From positions 558,001-622,000 of the forward strand of contig NZ_JBBUKT010000002.1 of NCBI RefSeq assembly GCF_038066715.1: 64,000 bases of DNA, given 5' to 3'. A program made the position numbers and the translations under genes. A model generated the notes under the pieces. That model was not told the origin of the DNA. It worked only from the letters and a program-made list of their open reading frames with translations, and did no database searches. Origin of the DNA: Luteolibacter sp. Y139. Lineage in GTDB: Bacteria > Verrucomicrobiota > Verrucomicrobiia > Verrucomicrobiales > Akkermansiaceae. Of this stretch, positions 1 to 10,305 are shown piece after piece; the first letter of the stretch is position 1, and each line of letters starts with the position of its first letter.

Positions 1-104
1 TCGGCATCAGCTGACGTGTAGGGGGCCACTCCCGCTTGTGCGGCGGGGAGAAGCAGCCCTGAGACAAGCAGCGCACCGACGAAGGGGTTCGTCTGGATTT
101 TCAT
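1..104 (-). CDS. N-terminus of an exported protein (partial, cut by window edge)
   Basis: Reading the minus strand from an ATG at 104 gives 34 residues, open to the window edge, that form a textbook secretion signal. It starts MKIQTNPF, has a hydrophobic core GALLVSGLLLP, and ends in an AAQA-G cleavage site. The mature part begins VAPYTSADA. A weak purine stretch (ACGAGAA) lies just before the start. It is divergent from the sensor kinase at 360. Nothing can be said about function because only the first residues of the mature protein are visible. The signal peptide makes a real gene likely. Confidence 0.7.
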   Translation of the reverse strand, partial: MKIQTNPFVGALLVSGLLLPAAQAGVAPYTSADA

Positions 105-359
105 TTCTCGTGAATCTTGGGTCTGGGTTTGGGGTCGGGAGACGCCGCCGGGAACAACGGTGCGTCTGCGGGATTCAAGGAATCCGATCAATCCAGCTAG
201 GCCCGCATTTTCGCTTGTTTTCAATGAGATGCGGCTCCGTCACACCAATATGGGACGATGCGTAACACATTCGTGTGATGGCCCCTGTGGCTGCTTGCGT
301 CCCCCTGCGATTCCCTCTTGAAAGCGTTCCCCAACTATCCACGGATAGAGGGCAAACCC

Positions 360-2954
360 ATGCATTCACACGCTCCGACCCAAGCAGTTCGCGGCTGGCG
401 GCCACGCCAGCTGTCGCGGTGGGTCGCGTGGGTTTGCCTGCTTGCTCTAACAGGAGCTCTGCTGGCGGCGGAACCTAAGGTCGAACCCTATGAAGTGGAC
501 AGCAACACCATTCACTTGTGGCATCTCGATGAGCAGGGACCTCCATTCAAGGATGCGGTCAATGATGGGAGCGATCTGCGAGGTATGCACAACGGAGCGG
601 CTGCTGGGGAGCCCGGCTTGCTAGGACTGGGACGCTCGATTTCATTCCATCATGATGCCGGAGGAACACCGGGTGAACCCTCGCTCGCAGGCGCGATCGT
701 AACGGTGGCCCCTGTTCTCGCGAATGGCAGCGAGGACAATGCACCGGAGGGCTTCCGTTTTCAGGGTGAGAAGGGGGCATTCACCTTCGAGGCGATGCTG
801 AAGTTCGATGAACTGCCGTCCCAAGCCCGGTCCATCGCGCTTGCCATCATCACGATGGACGGTGAACAGAGCGACCGGATCTTCAGCTTCCGTGTGGAGC
901 GGGAGGGCTTCCTTTCCTTCACTCCTCTTCCCAACAGCGGCGCAGAGGGCGGCGCCATCGCGTCGATTCCAGTGCGCGGTCCGCACGCGATCAATACCAA
1001 GGACTGGTTCCATGTGGCCGTGTGTTACGACGGTCGGCCGGGAGTGCCGGGCTCCCTGCAGCTCTATTGGACACGGCTGGATGCTCCGCGCGAGTCAGCC
1101 AATCGGATCGGTCTCGGCATGCTTTCGCACAAGCTGGCCACAACGACGGGCGACTTCGCGATCGGCAACGAAGCGCGGAACCACCTTCCCGGGAATGCCG
1201 AGGCGGAGCCTTTCCCCGGGCTGATCGATGAAGTGCGGGTGAGTTCGGTGGCGAGGCATCCCACCGACTTCTGTTTCGTTTCTCCCGGGAAGCGCGGATC
1301 AGACTATGCCATCCCTCCAAAGGAAGCGAACGCACGTGGCGGCACCTTTCAACTGGGCTTCACCGGCGTGACGGTGGACGGCGAAGCAATCCAAGCAATT
1401 CCACCGGCAGGCACGCCACTGAGTCTCAGCCCGGGCCTGCACCGGATGGAGTTCGAGATCGGGGCAGGGTCGAATTTCGTCGGTCGTCCTGTGCAACTGC
1501 GCTGCCAACTCGGTGGATTCGACGAACACTGGCAGGAGAGCGTGCTGGGAATGAGCCTGACCTTCGAATTTTTGGATGCAGCCTCGAAGCCACTTTCCCA
1601 AGCCCAGTTCAACATGACGGGAAGCAGCCCCGGATGGGGGACGGGATTGGGCGACTCGAACACCACGATCAGGCGCGGAGCGCTCTACTCACCGGAGGAC
1701 GCGAGATTCCTGCGCGTCACGCTCAGTTCCGGAGCGCAGGACACCAGCGGCAGCTTGTGCCTCGATAACCTCGATATCCATCTCCCTGAGAGTCCGGAAA
1801 AACCGCTATGGGCCAACGGCCGGTTTGAAATCGGCTCGGACGTGCTTTCGCCGATGCGGGCTCCCACGGGCTGGTCGCGCGGTGGGGAAGAACCAGCCAT
1901 CGCCCTGGTTTCTAACAAGGATGGCTCTGCCATGCTGAGCCTCATCGATGGCGACCAGTCGATGGGTGGAAAGTGGACGGCCACCCAGGCACTTGATCCG
2001 GCGAAGACCGCGGGGCGAACGCTGATCGTCACGTGGCGCGAGGCCTACAACGTGATCACCGGCAACTTACAGCGAGCGACCTTTCTCAATGTTCCGCCGG
2101 GAGAGTATGTCTTCCGCGCGATTGGAATGACGAACGATTCCCGCCCTGAAACGGCGGCACTCACGCTGCCCATCCTGGTGCGCCCGCATGCCTGGCAGCG
2201 GGGATGGTTCTGGCCCGCGGTCACGACTTGCCTCAGCTCGCTGGTGGCGGTCGCACTGATCCGGCAACGCAACCGGCGCAACCGGCAACGGCTGCGCGAA
2301 CTCGCCTTCCAAGCCGCGTTGGAAAGAGACCGAACCCGCATTGCCCGTGACGTGCATGATGACCTCGGCACCCGCATCACGGTCCTCAACCTGGCGGCGA
2401 CCTTGGCCGGGCGTGCGATGGAAAGGGAACCTGACAAGGCGCGGAAGCAGCTCGAGAAGATGAAGTCTGTTTCCCGCAGTCTGGTGATCGCCATGGATGA
2501 ACTGGTATGGGCAATCGATCCCTCACACGACAACCTCGATGAGCTCGCCTCGCGGCTGACCCAGAATGCCGATGAGATCTTCCAGGATAGCGAAATCCGC
2601 TATCGCTATGACGTGCCGGATTCCTTGCCGCCGCTACCGGTGGGATCGGATTTCCGGCACAACGTTTCGATGGCGGTGCGCGAAGCCTTGAACAACGTCC
2701 TGAAGCACGCGGGCCCATGCGACCTCACCATGACCGTGAGTTTCGACGGCAAGCTTCTGGAGATCTCGATCCTGGATACCGGACGAGGCTTCACGGCAAC
2801 CGCCGCTCCGGGTGGCCACGGTCTCGGGAACTTCGAGTCCAGGCTTGCCGATATAGGCGGCACTTGCGAGGTTCGTTCCACTCCGGGAGAGGGGACTCTT
2901 GTTCGCTTCCTCTGCCCGGTTCCCAAAAACCCCAAAGCCCTTCCCGATGACTGA
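360..2954 (+). CDS. Membrane sensor histidine kinase with LamG and split Y_Y_Y sensor region
   Basis: 864 residues if started at the ATG at 360, which has AGAGGG about 8 bases upstream. An in-frame TTG at 318 is the alternative. Order of parts: signal/anchor segment (about 18-38), LamG-like concanavalin fold (about 48-300) that includes GLIDEVRVS, then a Y_Y_Y-type region (about 390-610), one membrane helix (about 615-636), a HisKA_3 dimerisation domain with phospho-acceptor His near 666 (ARDVHDDLGTRI), and a HATPase (N-box REALNNVLKHA, then DTGRGF and GHGLGNFESRL). The outer part should bind a carbohydrate or polymer ligand and the inner part phosphorylate the regulator encoded immediately downstream, whose start overlaps this stop. 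The Y_Y_Y strands appear separated by an inserted module of about 130 residues. The ligand is unknown. Confidence 0.88.
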   Translation: MHSHAPTQAVRGWRPRQLSRWVAWVCLLALTGALLAAEPKVEPYEVDSNTIHLWHLDEQGPPFKDAVNDGSDLRGMHNGAAAGEPGLLGLGRSISFHHDAGGTPGEPSLAGAIVTVAPVLANGSEDNAPEGFRFQGEKGAFTFEAMLKFDELPSQARSIALAIITMDGEQSDRIFSFRVEREGFLSFTPLPNSGAEGGAIASIPVRGPHAINTKDWFHVAVCYDGRPGVPGSLQLYWTRLDAPRESANRIGLGMLSHKLATTTGDFAIGNEARNHLPGNAEAEPFPGLIDEVRVSSVARHPTDFCFVSPGKRGSDYAIPPKEANARGGTFQLGFTGVTVDGEAIQAIPPAGTPLSLSPGLHRMEFEIGAGSNFVGRPVQLRCQLGGFDEHWQESVLGMSLTFEFLDAASKPLSQAQFNMTGSSPGWGTGLGDSNTTIRRGALYSPEDARFLRVTLSSGAQDTSGSLCLDNLDIHLPESPEKPLWANGRFEIGSDVLSPMRAPTGWSRGGEEPAIALVSNKDGSAMLSLIDGDQSMGGKWTATQALDPAKTAGRTLIVTWREAYNVITGNLQRATFLNVPPGEYVFRAIGMTNDSRPETAALTLPILVRPHAWQRGWFWPAVTTCLSSLVAVALIRQRNRRNRQRLRELAFQAALERDRTRIARDVHDDLGTRITVLNLAATLAGRAMEREPDKARKQLEKMKSVSRSLVIAMDELVWAIDPSHDNLDELASRLTQNADEIFQDSEIRYRYDVPDSLPPLPVGSDFRHNVSMAVREALNNVLKHAGPCDLTMTVSFDGKLLEISILDTGRGFTATAAPGGHGLGNFESRLADIGGTCEVRSTPGEGTLVRFLCPVPKNPKALPDD

Positions 2955-3579
2955 GAGCCCGGTGACCGTCGCGATCGTGGAAGATGATGGAGCGCTAAGG
3001 GAGAGCTTGATCGATCTGATCGAGACATCTCCCCGGTGGAAGCTCGCCGCCGCATTTTCGGACGGCGAGTCCGCGCTCAAGGTGCTCGCGAACACCCCGC
3101 CGAATGTCGTGCTGATGGACATTCAGCTGCCAGGGATGTCGGGAATCGAGTGTGTCGAGAAGCTGGCAGCTCGCCAGTTGGACACGGAGATCCTGATGCT
3201 GACGGTCTACGACAACAACGAGTGGATCTACAATGCACTCGCCGCCGGAGCATCCGGCTATCTCCTCAAACGCGACATTGCCGAGCGACTCTTGGAAGCG
3301 CTGGACGAGGTGCTTGCAGGCGGATCGCCGATGTCGGCTGCGATCGCCCGCAAGGTGGTGCGCCATTTCAAGAAGAAGTCTCCAGTCGAGAACCTTGACC
3401 TCACACCAAGGGAGACGCAGATCCTGAACTTGCTGGTGAAGGGCTCGCTCTACAAGGAGATCGCGTGGGACCTCGGGATCGGGGTCGAAACGGTGCGGAC
3501 GCATCTCCACAAGATCTACACGAAGCTCCATGTCCGCACACGGACGGAGGCTGTGGTGAAGTACCTCGGGCGGGACTAG
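2947..3579 (+). CDS. NarL/FixJ-family response regulator
   Basis: 210 residues from the ATG at 2947, which overlaps the kinase stop by 8 bases (ATGACTGA), so the pair is translationally coupled. The receiver domain has the acidic pair EDD near residue 10, phospho-acceptor Asp58 in VLMDIQLPG, the switch Thr in LMLTVYD and the Lys of YLLKRD. The C-terminal LuxR-type helix-turn-helix (about 150-200) reads LTPRETQILNLL and then VETVRTHLHKIYTKL. It should bind DNA after phosphorylation by the upstream LamG/Y_Y_Y kinase. Target genes are not evident; the convergent giant surface protein just downstream is one candidate by proximity only. A longer start at 2899 is possible but would overlap the kinase needlessly. 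Confidence 0.95.
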   Translation: MTESPVTVAIVEDDGALRESLIDLIETSPRWKLAAAFSDGESALKVLANTPPNVVLMDIQLPGMSGIECVEKLAARQLDTEILMLTVYDNNEWIYNALAAGASGYLLKRDIAERLLEALDEVLAGGSPMSAAIARKVVRHFKKKSPVENLDLTPRETQILNLLVKGSLYKEIAWDLGIGVETVRTHLHKIYTKLHVRTRTEAVVKYLGRD

Positions 3580-3613
3580 AATGCTTTGGCGGGTGATCCA
3601 AGGAGCCACCGAT

Positions 3614-6600
3614 TCAATCCGCCCGCACCCGCACGAAATCGCGGCCGGGCTGCAGGGGAACCAAAGAGCTCCGAGTGAATCCTGTGGCAGTGCCGGCATC
3701 GATTTCGCGAAGATCTCCCGCGCCGAAGTCCAGGTCGCTGCTGATTTCCACGGTGTAATGGACGCCGGGGAAACTGGTCCAAGTCAGACCCATGACCGCG
3801 GCACCGCCATTTGCTGGAGGAGTAGTGAACGGTGAGGTGAGAATCTTGAGGCGGTCTGCCGCATCGAAGGGATTGGTGAAGCTGTCGAGTTCGTCAGCGT
3901 TGGTGACTCCGTCGCCATCGGCGTCCGCCGATCCTTCGTTCGGTCCGACCGAGAAGCCCCACATCACTTCCAAGCGATCGTCCATGCCATCGAGGTCGCT
4001 GTCGACGAGAGGCGAGTTCACGGGGAAACTCTCGACGGCTCCGATGTCTGGTGCGGAGCCGATGGGCCGGGGGAGTTTCCGCTGGTCCGAGCCCGGTGAA
4101 GTGACGAGCAGGGTAGCGGCATCGATGACAGGTGACCCCGGCAGCGGAATGTGGCAGCGGGTCATGCCGCCGTAATTGCCGAGCGGTGCCAGGCCCGGGT
4201 TCAAGGGCGCAGAGGTAGTGCCGACCTTCGGGCCCGCGGGGAACAGAGCGGCGCAGGAATTGTTATTTCCCACGAAGTTGACTCCCTGCCGCGGATAGCG
4301 GGTCGAATTGGCGGCACCGGTGAAGTAGAAATCGTGGCCCGGGGTCGCGAAGGTGGTTCCGGTCACCTGGTTTCCGGCAACAAGGCAGTTGGCGATCCTG
4401 ATTTGATCCCATTCATCCAGATTGCTGCAACCGCCCCGGTCGGTGGCCTGATTGTAGGCCAAGGTGCAGTGATCCAATTCGATGGTGGCCGATCCTTGGA
4501 TGGCACCCCCTTCCTTTGCTGAATTTCCAGAGAACGTGCAGTTGGCCAAGCTGGCATGACCCTCCAAATGGAGGGCTCCACCGTAGCCGTCGGCGTGGTT
4601 GCCTTGGAACAGACACGAGTCCGCAGTGAGATCGCCTCCAGCGATGCGGACGGCCCCTCCCCAGCCAATGTTGGTCATGGCTGTATTCGCGTTCAACTCG
4701 CAACCCACGAGTGTGCCCGAGGCACGGGCGATGGTCACGCCTGCCCCTCCCGAGTCCCGGCGTCCGTGATGGATGGCCAGATTCTCAAGCCGGAAGTTCG
4801 AGCCGGTCCACGCATAAAAGACTCCGGATTGGGAGTTGCCTCCAATCGGAAAGAGGCGGCCTTCCGCGCGGATGGCGAGAGCTCCGGAAAGTTCGATCGT
4901 GGCACCCGCCAAGGTGATGCCTTCCGCCGGAAGGCCGGAGCCCAAACGGACTTCATCGTAACCCGGATTTAGCTCTGCTTCATCCACTGCTTGGCGAAGC
5001 GTCAGAGGAGACATCCCTCCCGACAAGCTATCGCCGGCACTCGTGACGCGGATGAAATCGCGAGTAGTGAACGACTGGGTGGATGAGTGAATCGCGGAGG
5101 CGGAAACATTCGCGACCACCTTCCAATGGTAAGTGGCGAGGGGCAACAGGCCAGTCGGTTCGATCCACGGCGACGTCACAGTGCCGATCGACGTCATCGC
5201 GGCAGGTGAGGTGCCGAGGAAGACTTCGTAGGAAGTCGCCGCGGGCTCGAAGATCCAGGTGAGGCGGGGTTTCACCGGGACACCGGCTTCATTGCCGACC
5301 GGGAAGAGAGCGGCCTCCAGCGACGAATGGTCTGCAGAGCCAAGATCGGGTGCAATTCCGCTGGTCCGCTGAACGCCGCGCTGGTCCGCCGAGGGAGGAT
5401 TGGCGAGCGACGCGGAGGCACGCCGGGCTGGTGACGCGCCGCCGGGGGGCATCGTGAAGGTTGCTCCGCCATGGTCGCCAAGATCAAGAAGCCGTGGATC
5501 GAGCGGATTTGCAGGAGTTCCAATAAGTGGGCCTGCGGGAAGCACGGTTTCCAACAGGTAGTTATTTCCGATCAAGTTGGTGCCTTCGACATGCAACCCG
5601 GCGGTGTCCCCCAGAAGATCATCGTTTTTCCAAACCCAATTGCTCGCGACGACTTGGGGGGAACCCGTATGGTTGCCTGCCACGATGCAGTTCCTGAGAT
5701 AGAGAGGACCGCTCCATTCGATCCCGGCGGCTGAATTGTTCGCTTGATTGCCGCTTACGGTCGTATGGGTCAGATCACCACGGACGAAGATGTCAATCGC
5801 AGCCCGGCGGCCCCGATTGGAGGCGACGGTGCAGTTGGTCATCTCCAGATCCTCCGCCCAGATCGTAGAGGAAGAAGTAGTGCCGCCCTCGGAAAGGGCC
5901 GAGTGATTGTATGCAAAGGTCGAATTCCGCGCGCGGAATATCCCGAAGGAATAAACGGCATTCCCGTCCATGGCCGCCCGATTGGCGAGGATGCTGCAAG
6001 AATCCATTTCCACCACGCCGTCATCATTTTCGATGGCCCCACCTTCATAGCCGCTGGAACAATTGCGGAGTTCCACCCGGCGAAGCGACATCCATGCGGA
6101 GTTGGTGATCCCTCCGCCGTTGTTCGATGCGTAGCCCTTTTGAAGGACGAGATTGGAAAGGGAGACGCTGGCATACCAATCGTCACATTCGAGCAGGCGA
6201 GTCTGATCGTTGCCATCGATCACGAACCGACCATCCGGAATGGAACCGTCGATCTCGACATCGGAGTCCAAGTTGAGAGCGCCCTTGGACAGGAGGAGCG
6301 GACCGGAAAGAATTGATGGACTGATGGAAATCTGATCCCGGCCGGGATTCGAGGCGGCGAGATGCAAGCATTCCCGCAAGGAAAGCCCCGAGCCGTCAGT
6401 GGGATTGGCATCATCTTCATCCGCAAGGGTGGTGACGGTGAAGCGCGAACGGGTGGTGAAGGCCATCACCGGCGAGGGAATGTGCACTTCGCCTCGCACG
6501 GCAATTACTTGCCACTGATAAGAAGTGCTGGATTCCAAGCTCACCGCAAAACTGTCCGACGAAGTCGAACCGATTTCGGTCAGAGGCCCGCCGGCAGCTC

Positions 6601-9600
6601 CGATGAGAATGAGATAGGAATCGGCTCCGCCTTCGAAATTCCATCGCAAGGTTTCTGACGGCAGGACACCCGTGGTCGCATTCGCCGGGTAGAAGAAAGC
6701 ATCGCTTGCGGACACCTCAATGGCACCGAGATCGGGAAGCGCGCCAGCGATTCGGGGAAGGCCACGTTGGTCAGCGGCTGGAAGGGATGCCAATACCATC
6801 CCGTGATTGAGGGCAGGGCTGCCGTATGCGGGAACGGTCATTGCGCCCGGATTGCTCTCGGTCGCCAAGAGCAGAAGCTTCGGGTCGAGGGGAGCCGAAG
6901 CCGTGCCGACAAGCGTCCCGCTCGGGAAGAGCGTCTCCGCCCCGGTATTGACGCCGATGAGATTGGCGCCTTGCGGGGTGAGATAGGAGGCGGAACTGGC
7001 AAAGACATCTGACCGCCGGTTGGTATTGTTGGTCTTGTTGCCAGCGACAATCGAGTTGGTGAGGACCGTCCCGGACAAGCCCACATACAATCCTCCGGCG
7101 TCTTGCGACAGATTGTTGGTGATGGTGCAGTGTGTAAGCTCGCAAGTCCCGGCGCAGTAAATGGCCCCTCCTTGGGCAGCCCGGTTTTCAGTGAAGGTGC
7201 AATTGGTGGCCCGGGTGATGCCAGAGGTGTGATAAAGCGCCCCGCCATTGGAGGTTGCGGCGTTCCCGGTGAAGATACTGTTCTCAACGACAAGTCGTCC
7301 GCCATTGTTGTAAAGCGCCGCACCGCCCGCTGAGGAGTTCCCATGGAACGTGCATCCAGACAGCGTGGCGGCTCCATCGCATCCCAGCGCACCACCGGAC
7401 AAGTTGATGGTTGATGCACCCGTGAACTTGAGCCGCCGGATGGTGGCTTCTCCTTCGACTGCGATGCGGAGTTGCCGGTTGCCGGCAAGATTCAAGGTGA
7501 GGCCGCCGGGCAGGTCCGACCCATCGATCTCACACTCAGAGGAAACGTTCAGTCCGGTCGCCTGCGACAGCGAAATGGTGGCACCGGAGAGGGCTGCCGC
7601 GAAGACGATCCGGTCCGGGCCCGGACGCGCGGCTGCGATTCCCAATGCTTCGCGGAGCGAGAGGCCGGCTCCTGACGGCGGATCGAGATCATTCTCGTCT
7701 GCAAGGGTGGTCACCACGATCGCCGTGCGAGTCGTGAACGAAGAGACAGTGCCCGTCGTGGTGACGCCGGAGATGGTTGCATCCACCCGCCAATAGTAGG
7801 AGGTGCCCGCTGTCAGCGTGGGAAGCTGGAAGCTGCCCCGGGTTGACGTACCCACCGAAGTCAGGCTGTCAGAGGATGTTCCGATGAAGATCTCAAAGCT
7901 CTGCCCGGATGCATTCCAAGCGAGCAACGGAGCCAAAGCCACTTCGGATGCTCCCGCCGCAGGGACTGAGAAAACAAGCGCCGGATCACGCTCCACTGCT
8001 CCCAGGGCGGCGGTCCCATCGAGCGGACGTGGTCTTCCCAATTGATCAGCGGCCGGGGTGGTGGAGAGTGTGAGTGCCTGGGCGAGGGAAGGAGAGCTTG
8101 GAACCGGCGGACAGTGTTGGGATTTGCCTGCGACATAGGTGCCGGCAGGAGCCAGACCGGCATTCAAGGGCGAGCTTGCGGTTCCCACCCATGACGTGGC
8201 CGGAAACATGGTTTCGGAACCGCTATTGTCGCCGATCAGGTTCCTTCCCAGATAAGTCAGGGAAGCCGTGACGCGGACATCCGGCGATCCTTCCAAGGCG
8301 CGGTTGCCGGCGATGATGGAGTTTTCGAGAGTCAAGGTGCCGGCGGACCGGTAGATGCCACCGCCGCGGAGGTTCGCGGTATTTCCGGTGATGGTGCAGT
8401 GAATCAGGTTGCAGGAACCGCTCTGCAGATAGATTCCTCCGCCGTTGCCCGCACGGTTTCCGGAAATGGTGCAATTCCGCGCCGTCAAGGTGCTGGTGAT
8501 GTTGATGGCTCCGCCGGAAAATGAAGATGCCCCGCCATTCATCAATGCGAGTGCCCTCAACTCCGTCGGTGCCCCAATTCGCAAGCATGCACCCACCACA
8601 CTGGCGCCGCCTGGCAGCGAGTCGCCTTCAATGATGAGATCCGACGAGATTGTCAGCGACCCTCGGGTGACGGTGACGGGGATGCCTGTCAGATCCGGGT
8701 GGAAGCGGATGATATCAAGCCCCGGATTGGAATTGGCCAAGGTGATCGCTTCTCGCAAGGAGACTCCCTCTTCCGGGAAGGTTGACGAGAGTTCGTCCGC
8801 GGCCTTGGTCACAACCAGCGGTTGCCTGACGACGAACGACAACAGGGGGCCTGGAATGGTGGAGCCGGAAACGATTGAATCGATCCGCCAGTAGTAGGTC
8901 GCCCCGACATCCAACATGGGCAATGCCATCCGCCCGGTTGAAGTCGTGCTCTGCAACGCCAGCGTCCCCGGGGCGGTGCCGAGATACACCTGATACTGGG
9001 AGGCGGAAAGTTGGTGCGACCATTCAAGCACCGGTGCCACCGCCGCATTTGTGGTGCCATCGGAGGGGAAGAAGCTGCTGGCGGATGCCTCCACCGAGCC
9101 CAAGTCGGCGGCGGTGCCGGAGACGCGCGGGAGTCCGCGCTGATCGATGGACGGGCTGTCGGCTGTCGCCACCGCTGCCTGGAGCAGCTTCGAACCTGAT
9201 AGAGGGAGGCAAGAACTTGTCCGGCCACCATTGACCGCCAAGGCTCCAAGGAGAGGATCCAATGGGGCGGCCGTCGTTCCCACCAGTGTGCCGGCGGGGA
9301 ATTGAGTGGTAACCCGGTTATTGCAAGAGATGAAGTTCTGGCCGCTCTTCTGAAAGTTGACGCCGTCCACGTATAGGTCGATGCGGCCACTTGAAGTGGT
9401 TGTGTTGCCCGAGATGACGGAGTTCTGCAGGCGCAAGGTTCCTCCACTGCCGGAAACCGAAACTCCTCCTCCCGGGAAGGACGTTGACCGGTTGTTCAGG
9501 ACCGTGCAGTGGATCAGGTCGACCGTTGTGAGAGAGCTGAAACTGACTGCGCCGGCTGTCAAAGCTTCGTTGTCTGCGACGGTGCAGTTGATAAGCTTAG

Positions 9601-10150
9601 TAATTCCGGATGAGACGGAGATCCCCCCGCCACCGCTGCCGCCTTCCATCCGGTTGGAAAGAATGGAGCATTGCTTCAAGGTGACCGTCCCTGAAGCGAG
9701 GATTCCGGCGCCGCTGTTTGATGAAACACATGCCGAGACGGTGCAATCCTCCATGGTCAGATTGCCGGTGTTCTGAATGCCATTGCGACCCCGCGTCACA
9801 TGGAGGCCACGCATCACGACGATCGAAGGAGTCGAGAACACCCGCTGGGTGAGATTGCCGTCGATCACTACGCCTGATGCCAGCGACATGGCGTCTATGG
9901 TCACGTTTTTCGAGAGTGTAAGTGTGCCCCGGCTAAGGAGGATGGTGCCTCCGTTCAGTGCCGGAGCGAACTTCACCGTGTCACCGGCGACGGCATCCCG
10001 GATGGCCTCGCGGAGCGAAAGGGTCGCACCGGCGGGTGCGTCGAGATCGTCGGACAAGGTGGTCACTGTTAGATCGGCCGCCCGGCTTTGGCAGAGCAGG
10101 GCGGCGATCAGGGCAGCGGTGGCAAAGAGCGTGCGGAGGGACTTGGTCAC
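3614..10150 (-). CDS. Giant exported right-handed beta-helix protein, five CSLREA/choice-of-anchor-Q units
   Basis: About 2178 residues from a GTG at 10150, which gives a clean signal peptide (MTKSLRTLF, hydrophobic core, SRAAD). An in-frame TTG at 10201 is less likely. Five units of about 370-460 residues follow. Each has a CSLREA-like start (LSLREAI, VSLREAI, LSLREAL, LSLRECL, LTLRQAV), then beta-helix rungs rich in N-C-T, G-G-G-I and SGN patterns, then a choice-of-anchor-Q-like stretch (PLDP, DQRGLPR, ADLGSVE). Units 1-4 and the last junction also carry a fibronectin-like segment (YYWRID, SYYWRVD). The C-terminus has an acidic calcium-binding-type segment (DSDLDGMDDR, ADADGDGVTNADE). It is probably a cell-surface or secreted adhesin or polysaccharide-binding protein. 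No catalytic site was recognised. Confidence 0.88.
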   Translation of the reverse strand: MTKSLRTLFATAALIAALLCQSRAADLTVTTLSDDLDAPAGATLSLREAIRDAVAGDTVKFAPALNGGTILLSRGTLTLSKNVTIDAMSLASGVVIDGNLTQRVFSTPSIVVMRGLHVTRGRNGIQNTGNLTMEDCTVSACVSSNSGAGILASGTVTLKQCSILSNRMEGGSGGGGISVSSGITKLINCTVADNEALTAGAVSFSSLTTVDLIHCTVLNNRSTSFPGGGVSVSGSGGTLRLQNSVISGNTTTSSGRIDLYVDGVNFQKSGQNFISCNNRVTTQFPAGTLVGTTAAPLDPLLGALAVNGGRTSSCLPLSGSKLLQAAVATADSPSIDQRGLPRVSGTAADLGSVEASASSFFPSDGTTNAAVAPVLEWSHQLSASQYQVYLGTAPGTLALQSTTSTGRMALPMLDVGATYYWRIDSIVSGSTIPGPLLSFVVRQPLVVTKAADELSSTFPEEGVSLREAITLANSNPGLDIIRFHPDLTGIPVTVTRGSLTISSDLIIEGDSLPGGASVVGACLRIGAPTELRALALMNGGASSFSGGAINITSTLTARNCTISGNRAGNGGGIYLQSGSCNLIHCTITGNTANLRGGGIYRSAGTLTLENSIIAGNRALEGSPDVRVTASLTYLGRNLIGDNSGSETMFPATSWVGTASSPLNAGLAPAGTYVAGKSQHCPPVPSSPSLAQALTLSTTPAADQLGRPRPLDGTAALGAVERDPALVFSVPAAGASEVALAPLLAWNASGQSFEIFIGTSSDSLTSVGTSTRGSFQLPTLTAGTSYYWRVDATISGVTTTGTVSSFTTRTAIVVTTLADENDLDPPSGAGLSLREALGIAAARPGPDRIVFAAALSGATISLSQATGLNVSSECEIDGSDLPGGLTLNLAGNRQLRIAVEGEATIRRLKFTGASTINLSGGALGCDGAATLSGCTFHGNSSAGGAALYNNGGRLVVENSIFTGNAATSNGGALYHTSGITRATNCTFTENRAAQGGAIYCAGTCELTHCTITNNLSQDAGGLYVGLSGTVLTNSIVAGNKTNNTNRRSDVFASSASYLTPQGANLIGVNTGAETLFPSGTLVGTASAPLDPKLLLLATESNPGAMTVPAYGSPALNHGMVLASLPAADQRGLPRIAGALPDLGAIEVSASDAFFYPANATTGVLPSETLRWNFEGGADSYLILIGAAGGPLTEIGSTSSDSFAVSLESSTSYQWQVIAVRGEVHIPSPVMAFTTRSRFTVTTLADEDDANPTDGSGLSLRECLHLAASNPGRDQISISPSILSGPLLLSKGALNLDSDVEIDGSIPDGRFVIDGNDQTRLLECDDWYASVSLSNLVLQKGYASNNGGGITNSAWMSLRRVELRNCSSGYEGGAIENDDGVVEMDSCSILANRAAMDGNAVYSFGIFRARNSTFAYNHSALSEGGTTSSSTIWAEDLEMTNCTVASNRGRRAAIDIFVRGDLTHTTVSGNQANNSAAGIEWSGPLYLRNCIVAGNHTGSPQVVASNWVWKNDDLLGDTAGLHVEGTNLIGNNYLLETVLPAGPLIGTPANPLDPRLLDLGDHGGATFTMPPGGASPARRASASLANPPSADQRGVQRTSGIAPDLGSADHSSLEAALFPVGNEAGVPVKPRLTWIFEPAATSYEVFLGTSPAAMTSIGTVTSPWIEPTGLLPLATYHWKVVANVSASAIHSSTQSFTTRDFIRVTSAGDSLSGGMSPLTLRQAVDEAELNPGYDEVRLGSGLPAEGITLAGATIELSGALAIRAEGRLFPIGGNSQSGVFYAWTGSNFRLENLAIHHGRRDSGGAGVTIARASGTLVGCELNANTAMTNIGWGGAVRIAGGDLTADSCLFQGNHADGYGGALHLEGHASLANCTFSGNSAKEGGAIQGSATIELDHCTLAYNQATDRGGCSNLDEWDQIRIANCLVAGNQVTGTTFATPGHDFYFTGAANSTRYPRQGVNFVGNNNSCAALFPAGPKVGTTSAPLNPGLAPLGNYGGMTRCHIPLPGSPVIDAATLLVTSPGSDQRKLPRPIGSAPDIGAVESFPVNSPLVDSDLDGMDDRLEVMWGFSVGPNEGSADADGDGVTNADELDSFTNPFDAADRLKILTSPFTTPPANGGAAVMGLTWTSFPGVHYTVEISSDLDFGAGDLREIDAGTATGFTRSSLVPLQPGRDFVRVRAD

Positions 10151-10305
10151 GGAAAGGTTTTGATACCCTTTATCAAGCGACAGGTGCGTCTGATAAGTCA
10201 ATTCTCACAAGACATGCTGCCTCTGGAATCCATGACTTCTCGAAGGTGCCGGAAATGGCACGGATCCGTAGCTGACAGCAACTCGTTCGTGAGAAGGCTG
10301 CAGCC

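Noticed and set aside
240-278. TCACAC and GTGTGA inverted repeat upstream of the sensor kinase
   Set aside because: The arms are only 6 bases and 27 bases apart, and their orientation is the reverse of a Crp site; within chance.
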